Part shown: piece by piece, positions 32,901 through 43,895 of the stretch
Position numbering within the stretch: position 1 is the stretch's first letter
Layout of the letters: the number at the start of each line of letters is the position of its first letter
Assembly: GCA_958299035.1 (NCBI GenBank)
Contig: CATQJL010000305.1
Span: 69,284,792 to 69,348,791 of the forward strand
Origin: Cylicocyclus nassatus
Lineage: Eukaryota > Nematoda > Chromadorea > Rhabditida > Strongylidae
Length of the DNA: 64,000 nucleotides
Direction of reading: 5' to 3'
Translations under genes and position numbers: made by a program
The notes under the pieces: model-generated
Database searches by the model: none
Seen by the model: only the letters and a program-made list of their open reading frames with translations
Told to the model about the DNA's origin: nothing

Positions 32901-34497
32901 CGCTATCTTGATTTTTTGTAAGGTGTACATACCTCTTATGCCGAAGGAGAAATTGAAAATAGCAGCTTTTTTCGTTTTTTCTTAGAGCTTTATCTTTTCT
33001 TGAAAGCATGAGGGCGAACTTAGAGGGAGCACTTCAATGTGGATGAACCTTGCACATCTTTCCTCAATCCATGAAAAGCATGCACATATCAAATCAAATG
33101 GTTTCATTGGCCCTTTTATGGGTCTTCTCTTTGATGCGGTCTAATTCTTTTTGATAGATTGTTGTTATTATTGCTTGTAATTTATTGCCAAATCTTCTTT
33201 TTCGAAAAGCTTCCGAATTTTTCCGCAATGATCGCTAATCCACAATTTTCTGGCTTCTTCCAAAAATGGCTATATTCTGCTTGATGAAATTATCATAGTA
33301 ATTATCTCTTCTTCGCAATAGCCCTATTTTGATTCAGAGTATTCTCAGGCAGAAATAAAAATAAAAAGAGTGAAAAACTACCGGAAAAAACTCCTGCAAT
33401 TTTTGTTGGGACGAAGCTGCATGAAAGCCATCAACAATTAGATTATATTACTAGTATGCTATTTATTATCTGAGGTAATCCGCCAATCCAGAACACAATG
33501 ATATTTGCAGGAATTCTATTTTCACGTAGGATGATAAAGCCGTTGATAATCACTTAGCCACTTTGTATAAACAAGGCGATCAGTCTCAGGTCGTAATGCT
33601 AGCGGCTATCAAACCCTGGCTTCACCTAATCGTATAGTAGCAGATAAAACATTTCATTATAACTTTCTATAGAGTTTGAGATGGTCCAAAAGATGCAAAA
33701 TCACAATAGGTTCGGAAATACCTCACCAATTACTTTGGAGAACTAACAGGCAGAAGCAAGCAAATTTTCATTTGATTTCAAATTTAATTCTTGGTAAGGT
33801 TCCCAGAAATTTTTTTCTGTGAAATTACGTCACATTGCTCAATTAATTTTTCAAAATAAACCGTAATTCTCACCTGCAAATTGATCCCCCTCCAACCTCA
33901 TACCTTTTGAGACAGAGCGCAAAACTGACTGCACATTTCTTATTTCTAAAGACTAATATTCAACGCTACCACTATATAGCTGTTGTACAATGCAACGTTC
34001 TCCGTTTGTAATTAGTACATATTACTTAATGTGCAGTACATGCATTAAAAAATAGTATGCAAATGTATTGAGCAGGTGAATAGACTTAATTGCGTTAGCT
34101 GTTGCAATAATACAGGTGTATGACACCTCAGCATGTACCTACTGAGGAGTAGTTCTTATAGTCAGTCGAGTTACAATCGTTTTGCTTCTGCAGGATTTTT
34201 TTTGCAACATTTCAGAAATAAAGAACTGCAAATTTCATCTTATATGAAGTTTTCATCGTTGTCAACTCGTTAACGAGCAAGTCCTGGCCGCCTCATGTAT
34301 CTGATGGTGCCAGGAAACCTCAAAAATAAGTCCTTGGAGATTCACCTCATAAGATTCACATACTCGATAAAGTTGTCCGGTGCGCTTGGTAGAGTATCAT
34401 CATACAAATAAATAAGAATAGTTCCAACTTTGACGCCATGACAAGATAAATAACATTCTGTTTCCCGGCCCTTCGAGTTCTACCTGGAGAGTTCAAG
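30000..34497. other. AT-rich gene-poor stretch
   Basis: Mostly AT-rich DNA with no recognised element. One GC-richer island at 32385-32636 holds an 83-codon ATG frame and an alternative frame after a GATTTAG acceptor; neither is recognised. Confidence 0.4.
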
Positions 34498-34854
34498 ATG
34501 AGTGCGTTTGGATCTTCAGAAAGTCATTTATATCTCTGCCATAGATATCTTACTTTATATTCTATCAAATTACGAATGTCAGCTCCTAAAGAAAGGACAA
34601 TGGAAGTCAATTTCTTCATATCAAAACCAACCATGCATCCTTCCAGATGGCTATTTTCTTCAAAAGGCTCCTGTCGTAAAGCCGGTTACGTTGAACGGTA
34701 CTGTGAGGTTTGGTTGGTCTCTAGAAATTCTTGTTCATAACCCTTATCTGATAGAGTTCATCTAATACCTTACATGACACGTGCCCAAGCCCGTCTCTCT
34801 AGCTCTAGGATATATACCTGCAGCAAAGGATTAACATACAAACGATGCTAGCAG
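34498..34854 (+). CDS. Possible small gene or exon upstream of ephrin 1
   Basis: Two overlapping plus-strand frames are open. An ATG frame from 34498 runs 80 codons. A second frame from about 34502 contains PDGYFLQKAPVVKPVTLNG. A 47-nt GT-AG interval (34707-34753) could be spliced and would extend the second frame to a stop near 34854. I cannot decide which frame, if any, is real. Confidence 0.25.
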
Positions 34855-35065
34855 CTCGTAAAAATGTCAAGTACTTTATTCGTGGATAATCGCATGCAAA
34901 TCGGGGGCTAGCCACTCGACCCCGCCCTCTCGATGACAGCGGCCACGGGGGCGCAAGGAGAGGCGGGCTCGTTAGCGGTCAGTGAGTCGTCGAGGTGGGG
35001 GCTCTGACAGTAGCACCCGTGAACCTGAACGTTTTCCTGGGGGTTTTTGAGGGGTTCAACTTTTT

Positions 35066-35108
35066 GGTAGCTCCCCTCTCCCCGGGGTGGAGGGAGAGGG
35101 GAGCTACC
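35066..35108. repeat. GC-rich hairpin before ephrin 1
   Basis: 17-bp perfect arms ggtagctcccctctccc and gggagaggggagctacc around a short loop, 160 bp upstream of the ephrin 1 start, in a locally GC-rich stretch (34910-35110). Confidence 0.75.
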
Positions 35109-35251
35109 GTCTACTTTTTCCCTTGCCACACCTACCAAGATTTTCCCACCCTTTTATTTCGTTGTCATAACTCTACGCTATCGCTGCTCTTTCTTCTCAC
35201 TTTTGGTCGTTTCCAGCTACCATTAAACTATTGCAATTTATACAAACCTCA

Positions 35252-35257
35252 TTTTAG
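35252..35257 (+). promoter_or_regulatory. Likely spliced-leader acceptor of ephrin 1
   Basis: TTTTAG ends seven bases before the ATG at 35265, in the usual position of a nematode trans-splice acceptor. It could instead be the acceptor of a 5' UTR intron. Confidence 0.55.
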
Positions 35258-35264
35258 ACCCGCC

Positions 35265-38200
35265 ATGCTGCTGCTGGTGCTATATTATCTCATCAGCTCA
35301 TCTGAAGCGAAGAAGTTACCAGATGTCTACTGGAATTCAACAAATTCTTTGTAAGTTCTAAAATAATTTTAAGCCTTACCTAATCTTTTGTCTCCCAATT
35401 ACCATATCCTGAAGGTGACTAGTATGCCTTTCACAAGCATCTTCATCCGGGAATCTAATTAAGTTTTTAATTGCATCCCATTAATATATGCCCGTACTGG
35501 CATCCTTTTGATTGAGGTTTGTTTGGAGAAAATAATTGCACGCACTTCTTTCAGCGGTTTGGATCGAGAGCTATGAATAAACAAACAGAGCGTATCGCTG
35601 CTATCTTTGGTAATCAGCGGGTGTGGAAATAGGGGCAATCAACAGATTTGAACAGACAGACTTACCCCGGAGGGCAAGCGTTAGGCGACAAAACGTGCAA
35701 AACGCAAGCAACGTAAATTCCGTAACTTAAAACTACGCACCATTTTTTCATTGGCGTCGGGTAAGGTATCGGCCCCGACCCCCACCCCCCTGTTTTTGGC
35801 GGGGGAGACGTTTTGCACGGGAAGTTCTTTGGGGTCCAAAAAATTGGGTTTGTCGCCTAACGCCCTACACCCGACTTACCCCCAAGCACACCCCGACTAA
35901 AAGGACAGCCACCATCATTTTTGAGAAAGTTATTAAAACCATAAAAACTTCAATTTTTTATGATTGTATTTGCTTAAGGTTCGCAAAGTCTCAAAATATT
36001 TCTTTTGTAAAAATTATGATTTTTCAAGGTTTGTGGGAGTTTACCGAGCTGCTCTTTAGACTAAAGATCCAAAATCGAACACTATTTTTATTATACATAA
36101 ACGAAATTTTTTACAAATTGACTATCCTAACACTAATACCGAAAAAATTGGTCGTATGAGTCCCAGTTATTCTTAACTCTTAGAACGATAATTTTGATTT
36201 CTAGCCCCTTCCAGGACTGTCAGTAAGGAAAGCCGGCCTAAAATTATTTAGAAGAAAATTTCAAAAAATGTAACTTCTCGCTTTACCTGCTCCAGCTCTA
36301 TTGTCTCCGTGACTATTTCCATTTCACGATTTTTATTTATGTTGACAAATTATATGCTAACAGTTATGATAAGAAAGATATAACTCCAACTTTCATATAG
36401 CTCTTTCTTATATTTCAAATTATCATAGGTACCTATAAATGTTGTTTTTTTATTTGGTTAAAATTTTGCAAATCTAGAGAAATTGTCACTAAGTTCCCAA
36501 TTTTTGTGACATAACGTTTTTCCACCAGGTGAAATTTCTCTTTTCTTCCTTATTTCCTTCTTCCATTTGGTGCCGGTTACCAGTGTTTTGTGGTTTTTGA
36601 AGGAATTCTTTTTCTTGCTCTCTTTTCATTCTGCCCTTCAATTTTCGAGACCTGAAAATCCACTTAGCGTAAACGTTTTGACATATAACTAGCCATCATT
36701 ACGAATCGGTGACTGAGAGCACCCATTCCGGTCAATCAGCGCTCGTCGTCGCGCTCGTTTTCTTATCGAATAAGTACGTCAGCATGAATTTCTGCGATTC
36801 TATTCATCTTAGAGCACTGAACTGTGAGCAAATTTTTCGGGACGAGTTGCTCGCTTCCGTTCCAAAAAAACTTGTCGCTGTCGATTAGCCGAGGCAATTC
36901 GAAAAGTCACACCAACAAAGGGAGAAAACTATTGCTGCAGCGCTTCACGTCGGGCAAAAGCGGTTAGACTATACGTCGTTTTTGAGGGAATTTGTGCAGC
37001 TGCACACTAAGCGCGGCATTCCACGACTTCTGTGCTTGAAACTTGTGTTTTTCAACAGCTTTGATTAGAATTCTTCGCTTTTTGGGCACAGAAAAGTTTC
37101 AGCAGCTGGAAAATAACAGTCTTACAGCATTCGCTCCATTAGAACGTTTTTAGTTACAGTTCTCTTGTGAGATGTCGTGAAAAATCGCGCGCGGTGTGCA
37201 ATTCACACATTAACGTGCAAGCGACTAGAGTATAGATGCTCCCAATTACAAAGCTCTTCAACCCTAATGGATTAGGTTCTGACCCAAACAACTCTATCGA
37301 TTAGTCCCACAAATCGTTTTTGTCACTGCCGACACTGTGCAAATACGGTAAATCCCTTCCCGTACATGAGTCGGTAGCACTTTTATGCGACACAGTAATC
37401 CGTCGCAGCTGACGGTAGCGATAATGAACAAAGGTCGGATTATTGATTTACTGCTGCCTCATTAAAGTTACCGTAGGTACGGGATCACATTGGGGGGGGG
37501 GGATATAAAGAATAGTTCAGTTGAAAATTTCAAGCAATGGAAATAATAATGCCTACGTCGAGTTCAGCGTGTATTCATGATGCACCTATGGGCAATAAAA
37601 TAATTGATTGATTACCTAATTAATTAATCAAATAATAAATAAATAAATAGGAAGGTGATATATGGCTTTTTGGAGGCAAAGGGCAGATTTTCTGACCTCA
37701 AAATATTTCAGCTATTTCAACCCCATATAGAACTCATTCTACATAGTTATACCACTGCTCTTTCATTTTTGTATTCACCCCTGTTTTTTCCTTGAAACAG
37801 TCAAACTGAGTCTTTTGAGTCTTTTACAATCAAACGTATTGAATATCTAAAGAATGAATTTGCACATGAAATACCGTAACAAAATTCGTTCTATAATATT
37901 TTCCCACCGATTCTGAGAAATTTTCTTGCTGGATTTGGAGGGATGAGTTCGCAACAATTCTGATCACGGAGGTTAGTCTGTCTCAAAACTGAGGAAAATT
38001 TTTAGTCCCTAAATGTCATTATAGTTCCAGGATTTTAAAGAACTTTGAAAAGTGGTTCTTCCTAGGGAGTTGAATTATTTCTTTGATTTTCTGTCCAGTA
38101 TCATTCTTCAAATATCTGCGTATTTGATCTGACAATCCTTACATTTTGAAGAGAACTTTTAAGATGTCCAAGAAACATTTTAGAGAAAAAGCTCATCTGG

Positions 38201-41200
38201 TGATTTTCACGTAAGCTGTGTAAGAACAGAGCACGTTACATCCTAAATCCATCACTATTAGATCATACAGACTCTCTATGATCCATCAACGTGTAGCAGA
38301 GTGTAACAAGAAAACAGAGTCTACTGTTTGTCCACAGCTACTTCTGTCGATTTGCTCACCAAATGCTCATTACAGCTGGCCAGCTGTGCTCAAGCAACAG
38401 ATAAGGCGCAAAGATTGATTACGATCCGCCAATCGGCAGGGAGTAAACATGCCATAATGGGGAAGATTTACACTCGGATTGGTTTCGGAAATTTATATGG
38501 GAGTTATCGGGGCGATTTTGGAATTTTCTAGAGTTGAGAGATTCAGGAAAATTATATCCGAGTCCTCGGATGATTATAGGAACCTGTATGGCAGTACTCG
38601 GGACAGTTTTAGGAGTCTTTGGAATGATTGGGAATTTATATGAGAACTGGGATAATCTTTAGAACTGTGGAAGTCTGGGTGATTTTGAGGATTGTATGAG
38701 AATTTTTTAGACAGTTATGAAGGTTTTTATTGGGACTCCTATTAGAACCTATGTGCAAGTATTTGGGACAATTTTGAGGAATCATGTGGGACTCCTCAGT
38801 CTATCAATCCTCGTTCTACAATCTTGGAATTTTATAGAATTCTCGGAACTGTTGTGGGGACGGGAATCGTCGGGACGATTTTGGGATTTTGTATGGCAGA
38901 TCTCTACACGGTCGTCGAATTTATTTGAGAGTTTTTGGGACGATTGTGGGAAGTCTATAAGAAAGTCTTTAATTTTGGAAATTTGTATGAGGACTTGGAA
39001 ATGATGTTGGAAATCTATATTGGAGTCCTCACCGCGGTTGTGAGGAGATGTATAGGGTGTCTTCAGGACGATTGTGAGACTTATATGGGAGTTTTCTATT
39101 CTGGGAATTTATATGGAATTTTCGAGATGATTTTGGAAATCTATTGAAGAGTCCTCCAAAAGGTTGTGGGGGATCTGTAGGGAGCCTTCGGGATTCTTTG
39201 GGGTACGATTTCGGGAATATCTGTGAGAGTCCTTGGCACAGGTGCGGAATTGTAGGGGGTCCTCGGAATGATTATGGGCCTCATGCAGGACCATTTTGAG
39301 TGTCCCTCAAAAATCTTGAGAACTTCGATGGATATACCAGAAACCTTTTTTCTGCATAAATCGAAACAACTGCTTCTAAAGATTTTTTCAAAGTTTTTCC
39401 ACAACTCCCACTCTGCAACCTTTGCTCATTTTTCTGCAATAAATCCAAGCTTAAATGTACGCTATAAAGAACACATGTTGTGGATGTTATGAGTCTCTTT
39501 GGAGGGGAAATTAATGACCCCCGCAGCGCGACGTGCGCCAAACCAAACATACGCCAAGCAGCCGCATGTGATCACGATTTGTTCAAGGAATGCTCTCGGA
39601 TGTGAGGACTTGATTACGTTCAGCTGGATCTGGGAACATTATAGCTGGGGAAGGGTGGCCAGGGGGGGGGGGGGAATTTGCGCAAAAAATCGCTTTATGG
39701 GGGGAGGACTGTAGAGGTTGAAATAAAAGTGGGACACAAAAAATATTCTCTCAGTTTCAAAGATTTCGTCTAACCTTCATTTTAGCTCTTCTAAAATTTT
39801 CGATTTTCTTCAAATAAACTGAACGAAATGAAACTCAATGTGGCACTGATAGTCGTTTATATACGTACAATTTTGACAATTTTCGAATTAACCTTTTTTT
39901 GAACCAAGTGAGTTAAAGTATGTATCACATTTTTAAGACAACTGTATAATTATTGCCAGCATTTTGCTTTTCATAAAAGACTTTAATGGTCTTCAAGCAG
40001 ATTATCGGCTGATTCAGAATTAGCTTTTGTAAATTAGCTTCCGTCTAATATGACCTGATTGTAGAAGTGGAAAATTACCTGTGCTTCGAAAAATAGAGGG
40101 TAATTATAAGAAAACCGCTGCCTGCTTGACCCATATAGAGAAAGAATAACGAATGAGCTAAAATACTCGAAAAGGGATGCATTTGAAAAAAAATTTGGAA
40201 GCTATACTGTGTTGGTTTTTTTCTTTTCTGAATTTAGTTAGGAGTCTAAAAGATCTAATGCTGTTAATGTTTTCATTTTCGAGAAAAATGTGGGGTACGG
40301 TTCCAAGGGATTCGAGGACTAAGTGAAATTTGCAGAAATTGCAGGACTTTATTTTTTAGAACAATTTGAAATGTTCAAACTTCAAAGTAGAGGAGTGCTG
40401 GACAAAAACTTGATTTTATGAATGAGCCGTATCAGCCAAATTTACCACAAAAGATTTTTGTTCCTTTCATTTTATATTTTTACTTTCATTATATTACTAC
40501 CATTTCTTTTCACGCAATGATATGTTTATTGAAAAATATAAATATTGACTATAAGGTCATTCCTAAGCAACAACCTCACACTCAACCAGTAGCCAAGAGC
40601 ATACGTGCTTACTGTGGCGCAATTATATCGCAATCCTCTCATGCATTTCTGTTTACTTTTGCCAATGAGATCGGATTTGTGCCTGACTATAGTGGCACTC
40701 AATCCTCTGACCAAGAGGATCTATTTGTTCTTAGCATATCGCTTACGTACCATCATACGTATGCAATCGATCCTCAGCATGTAGGGGAGCACTTTCGGTA
40801 GCAATAGGGCACACTTGAAGTTGGAGGGGGAGCAGTTTGTGAATTCGTGCCTTTTAGTAAATTGCTGGCAAAATGCCAACGGCAAAAATATCCATTAAAG
40901 TTATTTACTTATAAAATTATGACGGCCCCCAAAAGGCAGTGTGAGTTTGAGCCGCAAAGAGTAAGATGAGTATAATTACCTGTCAGAACATCAGAGATAA
41001 GTATCGCACTTATGGTTAGTAATTTAGTTTGGCGGGTGATCTCTAAGGGTTAACACTTCCATGGGACCAAAATGTCAGGTTTCTGACACTATCTGACATC
41101 AGATTGCTATCACATAGGGCTGAAATCGTGGGGAATGGAACCTGGAAAACCGGGGTGAAAAAGTGAATAATCAAGCCTTTCTAGGATACCCTAAATATTA

Positions 41201-43512
41201 CAAGAATTAGAAGAATAGTACTTCATGATCAGGTTACTTATCATCTCCGAATCCTCTCCCATGGAAAAAAATCTGCAAGATTTTTTGGAGACACATTGTC
41301 TGCAAGAAAGAAATGCACTTTATTTCATAAATTTCATCAACATTCAAATATTTCACGAGATCACAAACGTTTCAAAATTCAAATTCTGTAATTACAGTAA
41401 TCCCCTGTGGAACTTTGATCCTTTGAGAGAGCAGCACTGTTCTATAATTATTTACAGCCTTATAGCCTCTCTACATTTGCCGCATGTTTTTAGCCTAAGG
41501 CTTGATTGCCAAAGGGATTACGGTAATTTATGGCACCCTGCCGAGTGTATTTACGTACAGAACAGTGCTGCCGACATTTTTAATGACGTGTAAATCTGCC
41601 GAAAAGGATTGGCTTTTTCGATATAGTTGGGCAAATATCAGCTTTCACTGGATAAAATATAGCATAAATAATAATAAAAATGGAAAAAGTCGAAATAAAT
41701 TTTAAAAATAGATAAAAATCTTACGCTACTTTAGTCCTTACAAGTATTAACTGGTCGAAATGTATAAGCAAAGTGCTCGAGCCATGTTGAGACTATATTT
41801 TTTTCCAAAATTCGATTGCAAAGTAGTAATGTTGTATCGATTTAAGAATACAAACTGTAAAGAACCAAAATTTGCAGTAATGTCGTTTTACCTACATCCT
41901 GCAAAGAAAAATGTGTCAATTTGTAGTTCTATCAGCTCAAAAATAACAATTCAATGAGTACATTTTAGGCTAGAACGATACGTTTCCATTGGTGATGCGA
42001 TGGACATAATTTGTCCGTACTACGATCAAAATGATGTGGAATTTACAGACACTGAACAGAGCATCATCTATAGGGTTAGCTACAAGAAATTTCACAATTT
42101 ATCGATTAAAAAAATTCATTGTGTTATTTTAGGTTTCCGAGTCTGACTACGAAACTTGCACCCTTTCGACGGCAGCACGAGAACTGGGCCGATGCATTTC
42201 ACCATTGAGACGAGACAAGGTCAAAGTTTCCTTCCGGCTACTTAGCCCCAATCCATCGGCTTTAGATTATCGTCCCGGGCATACATATTACTTTATAAGT
42301 AAGTCTTCCTTTACGCCGAAGCCTGAAAGAAACGTATCCTGAGACTTACCGTAATCTGTTTAGCCACCTCAACCGGAACTCCATGGGGTTTAGACAACAG
42401 AAAAGGTGGTCTGTGCTCTACGCATCAACTAAAAATGATTATTCATGTTGGAGACTATGGTTTGTGCTTTGCGCTTTAGATTTTTTTTGGCTGTTTTGTA
42501 ATTATTCAATTTCAGGTCATCATCATCATCGACATCATAAACCTACAACAACTACAGCTCAGCCACCAGCACAAAATGACTTAGATTGGCCAGCTGATCC
42601 TCTATGGACTAATCTTATCCAAAAGGTAATTTTCGCATGTAATATGGATCAAATAAAGCAGGCGAAGGTTGTTAGCGAAAACGCAGAAGATTATTAGTGA
42701 GAATGCACATCGCGTGCTGCACCTCACGACAATCTCGCAAAAATCGCAGAAAGACGGTGCAAATGAAAAGCCTGAAAATGTTTATTTGTGGTTGCTTTTA
42801 TTTACGCTCTAGAAGAACAGAGAAAGAAAAATGGATAGAAACTGGCAAATAATAAGCGCATAAGTTGTACAATAAGGCGCGAGTTGTGTAATTACAACTT
42901 CAGTGAAATCACTTGAGTGTTCAAGTGAATCGATGTTTTGCTATCACGATTTTACTGGGTTTGTTCGAATCTGTAAAAGAAATCTGTGCTTAGGCTAACA
43001 ATTGTACAGGTTCACCTGTTGAAAATAAGAAAAAATTTCGAAGATATATGATTCTGTAAAAATTTTGAAAAGATAGGTGAAGGGGTTGGAGATTTACTGC
43101 ATCTAGCTTGCTTGTTATACTTAATTATCCTCTGTCCTTCATTTCCATGCATTTCTACAAAAAATTATCCACCAGGTTAGTGTTATCAATTCTTATAACT
43201 TCTCAGGTGGAAGCAGTGGGTAACACAATTTTGTCGACCGTAACCCGAGGCGAACGAGTAACACTAGATGTTGGCAATGAAAGACACGAATACGAATCGG
43301 TACCCTTGGACGAGCTCGACTTCCAGATACACGAAATTGGAGACGGTAGGTTTTAACAAAACTATTTCGGGTAGCCCTCCCCCTTTTTCTTAGTCACAGC
43401 TTGCAATAAAATGATATTTTTTCCAGTTGAAAGCCTCTTCATGTCGTCTGCTTCTTCTCTGTCACTTTGGATCCTCCTACTGATAGCTGTTGCGCATCTT
43501 CTGAGGGAGTGA
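35265..43512 (+). CDS. Ephrin 1, GPI-anchored ephrin ligand
   Basis: Extracellular ligand for Eph receptor tyrosine kinases (family knowledge). Coding exons: 35265-35350, 41969-42074, 42133-42298, 42364-42459, 42516-42625, 43207-43345, 43427-43512. All have GT-AG introns in phase, giving 262 aa. Residues 1-15 (MLLLVLYYLISSSEA) are a signal peptide. The ephrin domain runs about 18-150, with VYWNSTN, IICPYY, YETC, GRC, YRPGHTYYFI and GGLC and four conserved cysteines (44, 73, 85, 137). A His/Thr/Pro-rich linker follows (HHHHRHHKPTTTT). The C terminus is a hydrophobic tail (SLSLWILLLIAVAHLL) ending in RE, which fits GPI anchoring rather than a B-type cytoplasmic tail. Intron 1 is 6.6 kb and carries a MITE-like insert and a minisatellite. 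Intron sizes elsewhere are mostly under 100 nt. The worm orthologue (vab-2/efn set) cannot be fixed by eye. Confidence 0.94.
35669..35872. mobile_element. Mutator-like MITE in ephrin 1 intron 1
   Basis: A 204-bp element with inverted ends containing GCGTTAGGCGACAAA and TTTGTCGCCTAACGC, flanked by perfect 10-bp direct repeats GACTTACCCC (35659-35668, 35873-35882). No coding capacity. Confidence 0.75.
38460..39300 (+). repeat. Degenerate minisatellite in ephrin 1 intron 1
   Basis: About 20 or more diverged units of roughly 30-45 bp built on tatgggagtcctcggga and cgattttgggaatt. Sense-strand G and T dominate. Open frames here are repeat translations. Confidence 0.6.
41437..41577. repeat. Short inverted repeat in ephrin 1 intron 1
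   Basis: 13-bp arms gcagcactgttct and agaacagtgctgc about 115 bp apart, possibly a small MITE. The rest of intron 1 (35873-38459 and 39301-41436) shows poly-G tracts near 37490 and 39665 but no supported gene. Confidence 0.45.
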
Positions 43513-43653
43513 TTCAAGAGAGGAAGAAAAAATACCTCGGCTTCGACGGGTCACTACGGGTATCAATCGGAACGACTCAAAGCCAGCTGTTTCCGGACCT
43601 CAACTTCACCGAAATCTGTGATAATTTCTATAATTTGTAGTGTACAGCATAAT

Positions 43654-43659
43654 AATAAA
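43654..43659 (+). terminator. Polyadenylation signal of ephrin 1
   Basis: AATAAA 142 nt after the stop codon. Confidence 0.6.
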
Positions 43660-43895
43660 TTTCCAATAATAAATATGTTGAACAGATGTCCGAGAAAACA
43701 GCTATTCGCTGTGCAGAAGAATGTGTCTAGTGCAACTTGAACTCTACGCACTATAGATTGACTGAAAACTACAAAATCAAGATCGCTTTTTTACTTGGCA
43801 GAAATTACTGTTATCTCAGCGCAGATAAGAAGCAATGTTTTTTTTGTAACGAATAATGAAAAAATTACATCGATTTTTGACAGATCCCCTGTTCA

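Noticed and set aside
36784..36888. 34-codon small ORF (starts MNFCDSIHLRALNC)
   Set aside because: Looks protein-like but has no splice, promoter or polyadenylation support, and chance frames of this length are common.
40418..41593. Nested gene in ephrin 1 intron (ORFs of 127 and 122 codons)
   Set aside because: AT-rich frames without matching splice sites; the second overlaps an inverted repeat.
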